Part shown: positions 22,218 to 33,584 of the stretch, piece after piece
How positions within the stretch are numbered: position 1 is the stretch's first letter
How the letters are laid out: each line of letters starts with the position of its first letter
Assembly: GCA_023053545.1 (NCBI GenBank)
Contig: JAKZAN010000005.1
Span: 11,160,001-11,224,000 of the forward strand
Length of the DNA stretch: 64,000 nucleotides
Origin: Lepidurus packardi
Taxonomy: Eukaryota; Arthropoda; Branchiopoda; Notostraca; Triopsidae
Reading direction: 5' to 3'
Notes under the pieces: model-generated
What the model saw: only the letters and a program-made list of their open reading frames with translations
Told to the model about the DNA's origin: nothing
Databases searched by the model: none
Position numbers and translations under genes: made by a program

Positions 22218-22961
22218 ACACCATCTGCAGATAGTTTCAGTACTACTTACGACAAATCTGGGCACAAGTAAAGAATTCCTGGTAGCTGGCCAAGTCAATT
22301 AGACTAAAAGTTTAAAAACCTTTTCATTGAATTGTTGAATTATTTTTGCATATATTAAAGGTCTTCCATTTTAATAAAAGTCAACTAAATTAACCCAAGT
22401 GTCTAAAGAGTTCCATGCGTAATGAAGAAACTTGCAAAATAATGAGTGAAAATCCACGAACGTCAATCGACGCTTCAAATCGTATCATATCACTGGAATA
22501 CTTTCTACAGAATTTCTTAATAGTTAAATAGTCTAAGGAGAACTGGTGGTAAGCATTACTATCACGTGCAGTTAATAACGTTGGCTTGACGATCGCAACC
22601 AAGACAGAACAAAAAGCTATGAAGGACATCCACTGCTTGCGTAAATCGATATACGGATTGCTTGGAACACCTCCACTTGACCCTTTTTATCCATTGTTAT
22701 TTCTTGGATTACCAGGAAATAATAGGTACATATTGAATCTACGCCAAAGCTATTGTCCTGATGTCCGTACTACACCTATAAAACGACCAGTATAATGATC
22801 CAACATAATGAGCTACGCGGAGGTAAGCAGGAGGCGAATTTGACATATAACGATAACCTAAGTCAGAAAGGGCCTGTCAGTAAGCAGCTAGCAGTCCATG
22901 GTATATTAAGAAGAGGTTACGTGCTTGTACTTCCTGTTCCGAGCTGGAGAGTATCGTTGAA
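22218..22961. other. Spacer and promoter region of copy 4
   Basis: No gene is supported. A TATAAAA at 22777-22783 lies 179 bp upstream of the next start codon and is the most plausible core promoter element. Confidence 0.4.
22777..22783 (+). promoter_or_regulatory. Putative TATA box of secreted-family copy 4
   Basis: TATAAAA in a CACC..CGACC context, 179 bp upstream of the ATG at 22962. Copies 5 and 6 have similar boxes at comparable distances, which supports the call. Confidence 0.4.
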
Positions 22962-24235
22962 ATGAATTTGTTAATTTCGGTTTGCAAGTTGATAAACATC
23001 CTGGTAGTCATTAGCTCAACGTCAGGTATCTTTTGTTCTAAAATAAATTTAGAATTACATAACTTAAAGACGTGACCAGGAGCGGATGTGTGGTTCAAAT
23101 TTGCCAGTAGCAGTAGTTACCAGAACTTCAAAATGGTTTTTGAAAGTCCCAATGCTGTGCTCGCACGATCCTATCGATCAGGTATGCCTTAATTGTGATT
23201 CAACCTTACGCTTACGGGTTTTTAAGAAATTTGCTTCTGCCGTTGAAGTGTCCACTCCGGATTCAATCATTTGGATTCGGATGTCCTGCGCCAGAGATTG
23301 TGCAACTAATCCGAACTGTCAAGCTTACAATTTCAACTCAAATGGATCGCATTACAACTGCGAGTTACTATCCGATAATTACTGCTTGAAGGCGACCGGA
23401 AGAGTAGCGTTGCAAGTTCAGCTTGGAAGTGCAGTTTACGACAAACTAAACAATAGAAAGACCTTATCTTGCCTGGATCAATCCTTCGCTAACGTGTCAG
23501 ACAACCTGAGGTGTGAAACTGCCCATCCAGGGTGTAATGGCACCTGGCCGGATTGCAACGACTGCGTCCAATCTTGCAGGGATTGCTATTCTCGTTATCG
23601 AATCTCAGGTACAAAGGTCTCAACATTCCTTACCTTGGAAAGGAATTCTTTTTAATTAAATTTCTTTAGCCGCACAACATTATAAATGTACGCTATGGCC
23701 TGGAGGACCACTCACCCAGCCTATCTTTGCAAACTGCTATGAAAGCATGACATACATCATGAAAAGAAGAGTGAATCCGTTGACTGGTGATGTTCCTGAA
23801 AATTACTTGATGGCAATTTCGGACATGAATCGCTTGGTTGAGTTACAAGTACACACGGAATTGAGATGGTACTTTGCAAAGGCTTCTGGGGGCGCGTACG
23901 GCGCGGCTTACAAGAACCCATACATTGACGTCAACGGTACCTTGAGTAACCTAGAGTTCATGTATTCGTACACACAAGGTGAAGGGGATAGCTTAGGATT
24001 GGGTGGGAAAGTATTAGCTCCGGCTCCCTTTATAGAGGTCTTAGATGACCGAGACAATTGTGGTCAATTCTGGTTACTTAAATCTAATAATAGTTTGCAT
24101 TGCCCTGGAGGAGGTATTGGCGTATTTGGTACCATCCAACTTGACGTTTCAGGGAAAGTGAACAACTCTGGAATTCACTGGCCAGCGGCTAATGGAGCAC
24201 TCCTTACTTACTGTGACATAGCACTAAATCCCTAA
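22962..24235 (+). CDS. Secreted PAN/Apple-like plus fibrinogen-like protein, copy 4
   Basis: Exons 22962-23025, 23080-23181, 23249-23608 and 23670-24235 sum to 1092 nt (363 aa). The signal peptide is MNLLISVCKLINILVVISST. Exon 2 is again 102 nt (VWFKFASSSSYQNFKMVF). Exon 3 has CARDCATNPNCQAYNFNSNG, HYNCELLSDNYC and PGCNGTWPDCNDCVQSCRDC. Exon 4 has YKCTLWPGGPLTQPIFANC, YIMKRRVNPLTG, DMNRLVELQVH, YKNPYIDVNGTLSNLEF, GDSLGLGGKVLAPAPF, DRDNCGQFWLLKSNN, CPGGGIGVFG and NSGIHWP. The GDSLGLGG and DDRDNC segments in this copy are the ones most like the calcium-site region of fibrinogen C-terminal domains. Confidence 0.85.
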
Positions 24236-25130
24236 CCAATGAAACCGTACCAACCTTTTTTAACACATGAATATTTCCACGTGTATTTAAGCTTCTGTTT
24301 AGGTTCTTTTACCCTTGTATTGACGAGAACTCCTACTAATCTATGTACATGCCGAAATACCAGGTATACATACCGTCTCCAACATGTTATGTTTCAAACT
24401 CTTAAATCGTCCTCCTGATGAAAAATTAACCAAGAAATGGGCAGGTTATGTTATCTTCGACTACCCTCGCGAAGAGTCTTACGTAAAATGGAAACAAGTA
24501 TCAACCGCCTAGAGGTTGTTATGCGGAAAATGTCAGAACGCTCCACGATATTTCGGAAGACTTCTGCACAATTCAAGACAAAATGGACGAGAACTACCGT
24601 TCAGCTTCTTGAACTTGACGCTCTTCAAACTCGTTCAACTGATAGCATCTTTAGATCTTATCGTAAGCCCAGTACCCTACAGGTTGCAGGTATAAACGCG
24701 TACATTATTGGGTTTAACCACAACTTTACGTGCTGAAGGTTCTGTACAACCAGCTTTACGGTTTCCAGGTTCATTAACCTAGCACTGACGTACTGTTCAG
24801 TACATAGGCTTAATTTCAACCCTATTTGTATGTTTGCGGACGGCCTACTTATTAACGATAAACGAATACTAGTAGGCGTGGTTAAGCGAAACCTGGTCTG
24901 CTATATAAGGACCTCTGAAACCCCCTTTCCTGGTACAACCTCAGTATTCTATTACGCGACGTGTTATGTAAACTCCCAAGTTGACTTGATTTCGTTGCGT
25001 GAAGGTAACGCTGATTCCCCTAATTGTTCTATGCTCAGTTTCGACATACAAAAAGCTACAAACAGAAATTCCAAGAACTGAATAACTTAAGACTTTCACG
25101 AAATTAATTTGTGACGCCAAAGATAATTTC
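24236..25130. other. Spacer with a possible gene relic and promoter of copy 5
   Basis: Around 24384-24605 two stretches in different frames look protein-like (KKWAGYVIFDYPREESYVKW; AENVRTLHDISEDFCTIQDK) but do not join in one frame. They may be remnants of an unrelated gene. A TATATAAG at 24903-24910 is a candidate core promoter for the gene at 25131. Confidence 0.3.
24903..24910 (+). promoter_or_regulatory. Putative TATA box of secreted-family copy 5
   Basis: TATATAAG, 221 bp upstream of the ATG at 25131. It is weaker evidence than the box upstream of copy 6 because of the distance. Confidence 0.3.
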
Positions 25131-26664
25131 ATGGAGACCATTTTCAGGTTCTTTGTACTCCTAACTGTCCTTCAGTCATCTTTTGGTAAGAACATGAAAA
25201 TAAAATTAATTAACCTACTAATGTTTTTTCCACTATTTTAAAAACATTAAGGACAAGAACCACTTATCAAAATCAGCACCAGTACGCACTACAAAAACTT
25301 TAAATTAGTATCCGATGCGTCCCATGCAGTGCTATCCACCCGAGTTTTCCCAGGTTTGTCTTTTTATTTATTTTTTACCTTTGTTTTCTGTAGATTTTGT
25401 TTCTCCCATACCAAATATCGTGAGAACTGTACTGTCCAGATTAATTACTGGTTTTCACGCCAATTATTTTTGCTATTCTATAGTTTCCAGCTCGTTAATG
25501 TCCACCAGGCAATCTTGTGTTAAAGACTGTCTCAACAACACAGACTGTCAAGCCTTCAACTTCTACACCAATGAGACCCATCACAGTTGTGAACTACTGG
25601 CCGATAACTTATGTTTAAGTTCACTTGGACGGTTAGCTCTGGTAACCTGGCCAGGGGGGTCAGTATGGGATAAGATTAACCGAGAAACGAACGTGTCGTG
25701 TATCGACCAGCACTTTGACTTTCTGCCAGAAGATGACTGGTGCAATGTCGTCCGTCCTGGATGCTCCGGTACTTGGCCTGACTGCAACAATTGCGTTCAG
25801 TCTTGCCTGGATTGTGCCAAGCTTTACACTCTTTCAGGTAAAAACTCCTAATACGTTGAAATCACTTTAAAATCATTCCAAATCCATATCAAACGTTCTA
25901 AATTAACTTCAACGCCTTCCATATCCTTCTCAAACATCCTAAATTAACCTAAATTGTTCTCAAACAATCCACCAAATCATACACATCCTTCTAAGAAGAT
26001 TACGTATAAGCTTGGGCCAACTACAAACTTTGAGAGCTTAGATCGTTAGAGTAACATGAGTCAGTACATAACAACTGCGTTAAAACAGTGATATTGTTTG
26101 ATAGAAAGCTATAATTGCACGCTATGGCCCGGTGGGACAGAAATCAGCCCGATTTTCGCGAGATGTGTGGGTAACATGACGATCCTTATGGAAAGGATCG
26201 TGCATCCGAAATTAGCTTTCCCTCCTTTCGACTACATGATGTCCTTTCCTGACATGAATCGCTTAATTGAGCTCAAAGTCTACAACTCGCTCTTGTTTAT
26301 GTTCCTGACCGATTCGCTGACCGAGTCATTCACCGGCCACCTCATGAATCCCTACATAACTGCCAACGGTACTCTTAGCAAAACAGCCGTACCTCACCAA
26401 GTTGACGCAGATCTTGACGGCGATGCCCTAGTGACAGCTTCTGCTCCTTTCATATGGGTTGATAAGGATCACGACACGGAGAGTTGTGGTTCAATGTGGC
26501 GCTTTCACCCTACCAATGCACCTCACTGCCCTGGAGGAGGTATCAGCATGTTCGGTAGGGTCAAGCGAAGATCTTCAGGCAGAGTGACTAATACCGGCAT
26601 CCATTTTCCGACTGCTCGTGACAAAGTTCTCACTTTCGGTTCTGTAGCCTTATCCGACTATTGA
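25131..26664 (+). CDS. Secreted PAN/Apple-like plus fibrinogen-like protein, copy 5
   Basis: Exons 25131-25185, 25252-25353, 25484-25837 and 26105-26664 sum to 1071 nt (356 aa). The signal peptide is METIFRFFVLLTVLQSSFG. Exon 2 (102 nt) reads IKISTSTHYKNFKLVSDA and lacks the usual Trp. Exon 3 has CVKDCLNNTDCQAFNFYTN, HHSCELLADNLC and PGCSGTWPDCNNCVQSCLDC. Exon 4 has YNCTLWPGGTEISPIFARC, DMNRLIELKVYNSLLFMF, SFTGHLMNPYITANGTLS, DTESCGSMWRFHPTN and CPGGGISMFG, ending NTGIHFP..LSDY. The last intron (267 bp) is longer than in the other copies. Copies 5 and 6 form a subgroup with a SFTGHL/TFVEF insertion before the PY motif. Confidence 0.84.
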
Positions 26665-27019
26665 ATACATTCCTCAAACCAGAAATAAGCATTGAGATTG
26701 ATAGGTTATTTATAAACTGCGACAGCGGAGTATATTCCTACTGCCAATAAGCACGTTTTAAATCAAGGATTGAAATATAACCAATGGAAACCAAAAAACC
26801 ATTTCTCATCTTGTTACTGAACCGACTAGGAGACGATTCCTATAAGTTATTGTCTCCTAAGCAAGTAAAAGCAATGGTTTCCTAAGTTCTGCTTTGGAAT
26901 TGAGTACTTGGATAAAACCTTTCACTTAATGAAGAACATATCATGTGTAAAAGGTGTGCTGCAAGATGCTGGAGAGAAAGAGATCCAATACAATGGCCCT
27001 TATGCATGTTACCCTGACC
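26665..27019. other. Spacer, no gene seen
   Basis: AT-rich sequence following copy 5. I see no supportable feature. Confidence 0.35.
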
Positions 27020-27265
27020 AAGTCCGTTGGCCGAGTCATTCACCGGCCATCTCAAGAATCCGTACTACACTGCCAACGGTAGTTCTGGCAAAACACCATC
27101 CCACGCCAAGTAAACGGAGATCCAGATACCCAATGTGTATAAGGTTGAGCTTATTGGTATACATGGGTTGATAAGGATCATGAACACCGACAAATGTGGT
27201 TCATTTTGGCGCTTTGACCCTACGGTTGCATCTCACTGCCCTGAGCAACGTATCATCTTCTTTTA
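27020..27265 (+). pseudogene. Decayed exon-4 fragment of the copy-5 type
   Basis: The nucleotides track exon 4 of the gene at 25131: CCGAGTCATTCACCGGCCA, AAGAATCCGTACTACACTGC, CATGGGTTGATAAGGATCA, TGTGGTTCATTTTGGCGCTT and CATCTCACTGCCCTG appear in the same order. Several deletions and frame changes lie between them (for example CCTTTCATATGGGTTG is now GGTATACATGGGTTG). No upstream exons are present. It is a dead partial duplicate. Confidence 0.75.
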
Positions 27266-27289
27266 GTACTCTCAAACGAAACAACTTGA

Positions 27290-27802
27290 CTTCAAATGAC
27301 TAACACCTCCCCACAATAAACAATGCATTAGTAGTTCGAATTAGATTATTCAATCAGTTATGCCTGTAACAATTAGAGCTTACTATTGAAGCTACGTATT
27401 TTATTTCACAAATGCGCAAATATACGATCCTAAGGCCCAGTTTCAAATCAAAACATTTTGCTCTTATTATACGAGTGTCCGAAGTCTGACTAAGATCCTA
27501 CGTTTTGAAGTTGGGTTCCTTAACCTTTAAATTCTCAACCTTCAAAACAAACAAGTCCTATCCCTTTTTGCAAAACCATTAGGCCTCTTTCATGTAACGC
27601 AGAAACATCACCCCAGGCTTTGTTCGGCCTACCTGTGCTCGATCTCAGGTTGGTGTATAAAATCCCCACATTTTCCACACTTCACTACATAATTCATTCA
27701 CCCATGTGAACAAACTCATAGTTTAGCTCTCTTCAAACTGTAGACAACCTTCAAAGCTGCCCAGAATTGTATTAAATTGTGTTTTCCTGTAATTGCAACA
27801 AA
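27290..27802. other. Spacer and promoter region of copy 6
   Basis: No gene. It contains the TATA box listed separately. The 5' untranslated region probably starts near 27690. Confidence 0.4.
27656..27662 (+). promoter_or_regulatory. Putative TATA box of secreted-family copy 6
   Basis: TATAAAA, 147 bp upstream of the ATG at 27803, with a pyrimidine/A-rich start-like stretch (CACTTCACTACA) about 25 bp further on. It is the best-placed of the TATA boxes in the array. Confidence 0.45.
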
Positions 27803-29388
27803 ATGTCAACGAAAGGATTCAAACTCCTCATCCTGTTGGCTGTCATTCAATCGTCCTTAGGTGAAACTTTACCAGAATATAACATTTAGACAAACCAATA
27901 TTGATCCTAATTGTCTTGATTCTTTAGGACAAGACTTTCTATTCAAGTTTGCAAGTAGCAAGCACTACAGAAACTACAAACTAGTTCACGAGTCTTCCAA
28001 AGCAGTAATTGCCACGCGCATTCACCCAAGTTAGCACCCCGAATTAATTACCGAAATATTAAGTAGATATCACTATTCAGGACAGCCTCGAAAATAACTA
28101 CAATAATTTAAATCGATTTTCATAATTTAAATCGTATAATAATTTTAAATTAGCACGTACAATATTTTCATTCAATTAAAATCAGTACTTTCAAATTAGA
28201 GCCCCAAATTAACTGAATTTTAATGAAGATAATTTCGGTTTAACCAACTTAAAAAAAAGTATCCAGATCGACAACTGCGACTAGGCTGTCCTGCTTCAAG
28301 GAATGCTTCGTAATGCACAACTGCCAAGCCATCAACTTCTACTCCAGCAAGACCCACCACACTTGCGAACTACTGGCTGACAATTTCTGCTTGACCCACG
28401 GTCGACTAGCTTTGATGCAGTGGCCTGGAGCGACAGTCTGGGACAAAGTTGAAAGCGGAAGCAGCCTATCGTGTATCGAGCAGCACTTTCAATTTCTACC
28501 ACAGAATCATTGGTGTGAAACAATCCGTCCAGGTTGCACCGGTACTTGGCCTAACTGCAACGACTGCGTCCAGTCCTGCTTCGACTGCGAGAAGCGTTCG
28601 AAAACTTTTGGTAAATCACTTTTAATTTCCAAAATTCTTTATATTTTAAACAGATTTAAATTCTTTAATCTGTCTCTTTTAATGCTAAATTCTGTACTTT
28701 TCCCTTTTCGATTAAGAAAGTCTAGACCTAACTTTTCTTCCGTATTTTTTATTTAATAAGTAAATCCTTCAGTTCCGAATTTATTCTTTTTTTGTGCGCA
28801 TTAGATGGATTTAATTGTACGCTGTGGCCTGGCAGTGCGTCAACACACCCGATCTTCACCAGTTGCGTCGGTAATGCGACCGTGATCATGTCTCGGAATT
28901 TCGACCCTAAAAGAGATTCCACGCCAACGGACTACATGATGTCCTTTGCTGACATGAACCGTTTAACCGATTTGGGTATCTACAACTACTTGTTGTTCAC
29001 CTTCTCTACCGAATCAACTTCCGAAACCTTTGTCGAGTTCGTCTCCCATCCGTACGTTCACGTCAACGGTACTTTGGGCAAATCCTTTCCGCCATCCCAA
29101 GACGGAAAAGGTATTGACTTTAGTGGTTCGGAACCAAACAGACCGTTCGTCTGGGTCGAAAGGAATAGGGACATCGAGGGTTGTGGTTCTTTTTGGCTAC
29201 TAGAGCCCACTAATACTCATTACTGTCCTGGAGGAAATATCGGCTTGTTTGGTACCGTCAAACGCGACTCCTTCGGCAATGTTGTAAATACTGGAATAAG
29301 GTATGCGAGCGGCGGTACTGAAATGTTGACATCTGGTGTGGTGGTGTTGGATAACATTAATTTGGATCATGCTGGTAGAAGCCTTTGA
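27803..29388 (+). CDS. Secreted PAN/Apple-like plus fibrinogen-like protein, copy 6
   Basis: Exons 27803-27860, 27928-28029, 28260-28610 and 28805-29388 sum to 1095 nt (364 aa). The signal peptide is MSTKGFKLLILLAVIQSSLG. Exon 2 is 102 nt (FLFKFASSKHYRNYKLVHE), but its last base is A rather than the usual G; the GT donor is kept, so the junction codon changes from Val to Ile. Exon 3 has CFKECFVMHNCQAINFYSS, HHTCELLADNFC and PGCTGTWPNCNDCVQSCFDC. Exon 4 has FNCTLWPGSASTHPIFTSC, DMNRLTDLGIYNYLLFTF, VHVNGTLG, EGCGSFWLLEPTN, CPGGNIGLFG and NTGIRYASGG, with a C-terminal extension (VVVLDNINLDHAGRSL) absent in the others. Confidence 0.84.
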
Positions 29389-29865
29389 TTCCCTTTGCAT
29401 CTTCGCCATGGTAAAAAAGCGATACGAAAATATAATTTCTGTAGACTTGCTTATTTATATAAAACTGTTAATGCAGTGCGTAAACTTGGCTTGAAGGAAA
29501 TAAAAGCCTTACAAGGAAGAACAACTTATTTTTATGTCTTTGGATATAAACGTTGGAAGAAAAAGCTACTTTTCGTACGATACTATGCGTTGGAAGTTGA
29601 GAAAAAGTCAAACGCACCCATGTTTGCATTTTTTTTCTCTCTTGTAAGAAGAGACGCAGACCCAGCCCTCCAAAAGGTCGTTTGGCACGTAGTTAACATC
29701 TTATCTTTTACATCCGCCAAATTCGTTGGAGCTAAGTTGTCTGAAACTAGACATAGAGACAGCTCGGAACATTAACTCTCGGAACATTAACAGCTCGGAA
29801 CATTAGGAGGCTGCAGACTATGTGGGTGTGTCAAAATTATCCCCAAATGTTGCAAATTAATCGAT
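29389..29865. other. Spacer before the P450 gene
   Basis: A short repeat CTCGGAACATTAA occurs three times at about 29760-29805. An open frame at 29395-29775 has no recognisable domain and I do not call it. The P450 start exon may lie here. Confidence 0.35.
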
Positions 29866-31923
29866 TTGCGGAACTTCTTGTGTGTGTGTTACAAAACTTC
29901 AAATGCAGCCCCAAGTGTACGTCGCAATAAAGTGACCTCGAACACGAAAGAAGAGCTCATCCGTCATACCAATGCCAAACCTTATCATCAAGTCCCAGGA
30001 GCCAAGATCCTCCCGCTCTTTGGTACCATGTGGAAAGTATTACCTCCATTCAATCGTAGGTGTTGCTCTGCCTTGAGTCAGCAAGTATAATTGGAGTTAT
30101 CATTTATGTAGAGGATTTCGACATCAAACGACCCTACGACCATATTTTGAAGCAATACCAAGAGTATGGTCCCATTTGGAGAGACGTAGTACCCACGAAA
30201 GGGGAGCTGGTCAACATTACAAGCGTTGAAGACACTGAAAGAATCTTGCGCCTAGATGGAAAGTATCCTCGACGAACTTGCTTTGAGGCTTTCAAGAAGT
30301 ACAGAGAGGATCGTATTGATCAATTCAGCACTGCAGGAATCTTCTCAACGTAAATATAGTACTTTTAAAAAAAGCATCGTAAACAATTGCAGAAGCTTCC
30401 CGCAACGCCTAAGGTTATCTAAACTTCCTCGTTTAGTAATGGGGAAGAATGGTGGAGAGTGCGGTCGAAAGCCCAACCCATGTTGGAGCCCCAAAACACG
30501 TTATTGTATCTTCCTAGCATGACCCAAGTTGCTGAGCAAATGATCACAAGGATTCGCGAAATCCGCAACAAGCGTAACCAAGTTCCCGATAACTTTCTAA
30601 CCGAAATGTGCAAGTGGGCGTTAGAATGTAAGCGTTTCCATAGAATCATCTTCTACAATCCACTACGTTTTCTATCAATCTTTCCGATCTCAAATTCACT
30701 GTCGTTAGCGGTCAGCTTGGTGGCTCTTGATGCTCGCTTAGGATGTTTGGACAAAAATTTCCCAGCCAATTCTGAACCGTGTCAAATGATTCAAGCCCTT
30801 CAAGATGCAGTCGATGCGACTTATAAACTTGAAATGAGCTTCCAACTCTACCAGGCTTTTCCCATAACTAAAGATTGGAGAAAAATGGTCAAAGCGCAAG
30901 ACTACTTTACCAAGTTAAGTTTTATCATATGAAGAGAAACTTAACCTAAGTTTAAAAATTTGAACTTTGATGATTTGACGCAGAACTTCGTTGAAATACA
31001 TTGAGCGAGCTATGGAAAGAAGTAAAGCCAAGATTGCCAGCGACTCTAGCGAACTAACCATGCTCGAGGCTATGCTGGCGAAAGGCATGGGAGTTAAAGA
31101 AGCTGTTACCATGACCATCGACATGCTTATGGCCGGTATTGACACTGTAAGTTACTGATACAAAAGATTTGCATTGAAATGTAGTGAAAAATTAAAGGTT
31201 GTTACATACCCCTTTTAGATAAATTCCTCCATTTGGTTTTATTTCAGACGTCAAACACCACGAGCTTTCTATTGTATTTCTTAGCCCGGAATCCTGAAAA
31301 GCAAGAGCGTTTAAGACAAGAAATCGACGGTATTTTACCTTCAAAGACCACGCCCATTGAACCTGTCTATCTTGATGAACTACGGTACCTCAAAGCATGT
31401 GTCCAGGAAAGCTTAAGGTAGTACAAATCACAAACTACAAATTTTCCGATTACTAATGAATTGAAGTTAGACTAGCGCCAGCCACTATAGGTATTGGAAG
31501 AACTTTAACCCAAGATGCTATTTTATCTGGCTACCGAATACCCAAAGGAGTAAGAACCTAATTAACTATTTCAAAAAATAAATGTATAATGAGGGATGGT
31601 ATGTATAGACTATTGTTATGTGTCACTTGCAATTGATGTCACGTTTGGAAAAGTACTTTCCAAAGCCCGGTGTTTTCATTCCAGAACGCTGGGTAAAAGG
31701 ACACGCTTTACAAAGCCACGCCTCTCCATACACGATATTGCCTTTCGGGTACGGGCCGCGTGGTTGTATTGGCCGTCGCCTGGCAGAACAGGGAATTTAT
31801 TTGTTAGTTATTAAAATTCTGCAAAATTTCCGAATAGAATTTCACAATCCCGATCTAGGGATGGAACTACGACTGGTCAATAGTCCTGACCAGCCATTGC
31901 GATTTACATTTGTTGATCGCTGA
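29866..31923 (+). CDS. Mitochondrial-type cytochrome P450 (start not resolved)
   Basis: Exons end or begin at 30055, 30112-30349, 30437-30913, 30984-31146, 31248-31417, 31471-31549 and 31609-31923, all GT-AG and in frame. Near the N-terminus is VPGAKILPLFGTMW, the usual pre-helix-A proline region. The C-helix block is GEEWWRVRSKAQP, the I-helix AGIDTTSNTT, the K-helix ExxR is ESLR, then PERW, and the heme loop FGYGPRGCIGRR has the axial Cys. The basic heme flank and the WWRVRS block resemble arthropod mitochondrial clans (CYP12/49/301/302 type), which use adrenodoxin as electron donor. The substrate cannot be deduced. No ATG lies in frame just upstream of the first clear exon, so the start and transit peptide are probably on another exon near 29.4-29.9 kb. 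Confidence 0.85.
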
Positions 31924-33584
31924 ATTCGTGCTAATATAGATATGTACTTTATTAAACTAAAGTTTGAGCTCAAGCTACTTGCCTTCAATGACTTGTAATT
32001 TAAGAGCTTGTATGCGACGCATGAATGCCTAATAAAATAATACGATTAGCAAGAAAAAATCGGGATAACACATCATTAAGAATAGGTTCATTTCAAGAAA
32101 CAATAGTATAAAACAGTTAATTCGTTAGTTTGCTCAACGCCATCTGTCGAAAACTCACCAAACCACCAACGCCACCTGGTAAAGGGCCGAGGAAGCGCAC
32201 ATTAGAACTGCAATGGACGCTACCGCTACCCTAACCAGGGTAGCAATAGAAGCTACCTTGCAATGGTCGCTAATTTACATGAAAAGTTTAATTTCCTAAC
32301 AATGCAAGAAAAATCTTGTCCCACTAAGAAAACTTCAGGAATTTTCTTAGATAAAAACTATCTAAGACGGGAATAGAAGACAAGATAATTTTAGAAGTTA
32401 GATAGTTGTAGAAGATAAGATAAATGCAGAAATGAAGGTAATTGTAGCACGCGGTCCGGAAACGTTTTGTTCTTTCAAAAGAGATATGGCCTCTTTAACA
32501 CTTAAAATAAGATCTAGAATAACTACTTTGGTCTAGGAATGAAGCAGTTACGTTCACACGTCGTTTCTTTACATTTTCACTAACACTTTCTACAATTACA
32601 GCGCAAAATTTGACAAAATAAGGGAGTTGTAAATACAGGCGCCCGTCCTCTTCCGTTGCCGGCTTCGCTCAGAGGAAAAGCGCGGCATGACAGCCGCATT
32701 GGTTAGAAATGGGCTGTTTTGGTAAGCTAGCATTCTCATTGGCTGATTTGAACATCCCGCCAGGCTGCTTCGCGACCGAACATGTCAAAGTTGGCTACGC
32801 CGAATAAAAACAAAAACAAAACTGCTAAATTACGGAATTACATGACAAAAAAAAGGTTCCCGTATCATGATTTATACACCAAAATGAAGGAAAACCAAAT
32901 CGTTAGACAATTCCCGTTTTATTTTGGCTTTATCACCTTGTTTCTCTCTGGAAACGAAGCATGATTTGCCTTAAAAAACACAGCAAATATCTTTCAAGTT
33001 CACTATATCCACTGCTAGACAGGTAATTAAGGCATTCCATCCCACAAACTTAAACATTTGCTACACACTGGTAGCCAAATGTAGCTTTCTTGGGACTTTT
33101 TGCTCTTTGTTTTCCCCAAAGCAAATAAAAAATATATGAAGATTCAACCTTATTGCCCCACTTCCAAAGCGAACAAAGTTAAATCTACTTCTCCTAACAA
33201 ACCTAAAGCCCTTTTGCCCCTTTCAATAAAGATTCGTGGTTATGCACAAGAAGTGAGGGGAGAAACTCTACGGGAGCCCAACTTGCCCCACACTAGAAGC
33301 CAAGTCTGCCTAACAAAGCTGTTTTCTCCTTGTAGTTTCTTGGTAACCTTAATATAAAGAATGTGTCATCGTCGCAGACAAAAGCAGACACAGGAAAACC
33401 TAACTAGGCACTACTTTTGTGATGGATAACCGGGACTCAGATCACGTGATTCACTCTGGAATCGACAATAGTGTCCCATAATCCCAACTGGGAAAAAAAG
33501 AATCCTAAGCTTTTCTCTGCTTAACATCTGGACTGCACAGCAGCCTGGCAGCTCAGTAATATACTTAAGGAATCGAGTTTTTCT
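31924..33584. other. Intergenic spacer
   Basis: 1.66 kb between the P450 stop and the mitoferrin stop. A GC-richer patch at 32630-32780 (GCCGGCTTCGCTCAGAGG, CGCGGCATGACAGCCGC) stands out. Two short open frames (32782-32964, 33100-33357) are lysine-rich and show no domain. I call no gene. Confidence 0.4.

Noticed and set aside
27928..28029. Copy 6 inactive because exon 2 does not end in G
   Set aside because: The GT donor is still present one base on, the frame is kept and only the junction residue changes.
29395..29775. 126-codon ORF between copy 6 and the P450
   Set aside because: It follows directly on the copy 6 stop codon, is rich in Lys/Arg/Phe and has no recognisable motif; probably chance.
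29866..31923. P450 as a pseudogene, because no single long ORF spans it
   Set aside because: All seven visible exons join in frame with GT-AG borders, and the ExxR, PERW and heme-loop residues are intact.
32782..33357. Two lysine-rich plus-strand ORFs downstream of the P450
   Set aside because: Short, low complexity, no domain and no splice context.
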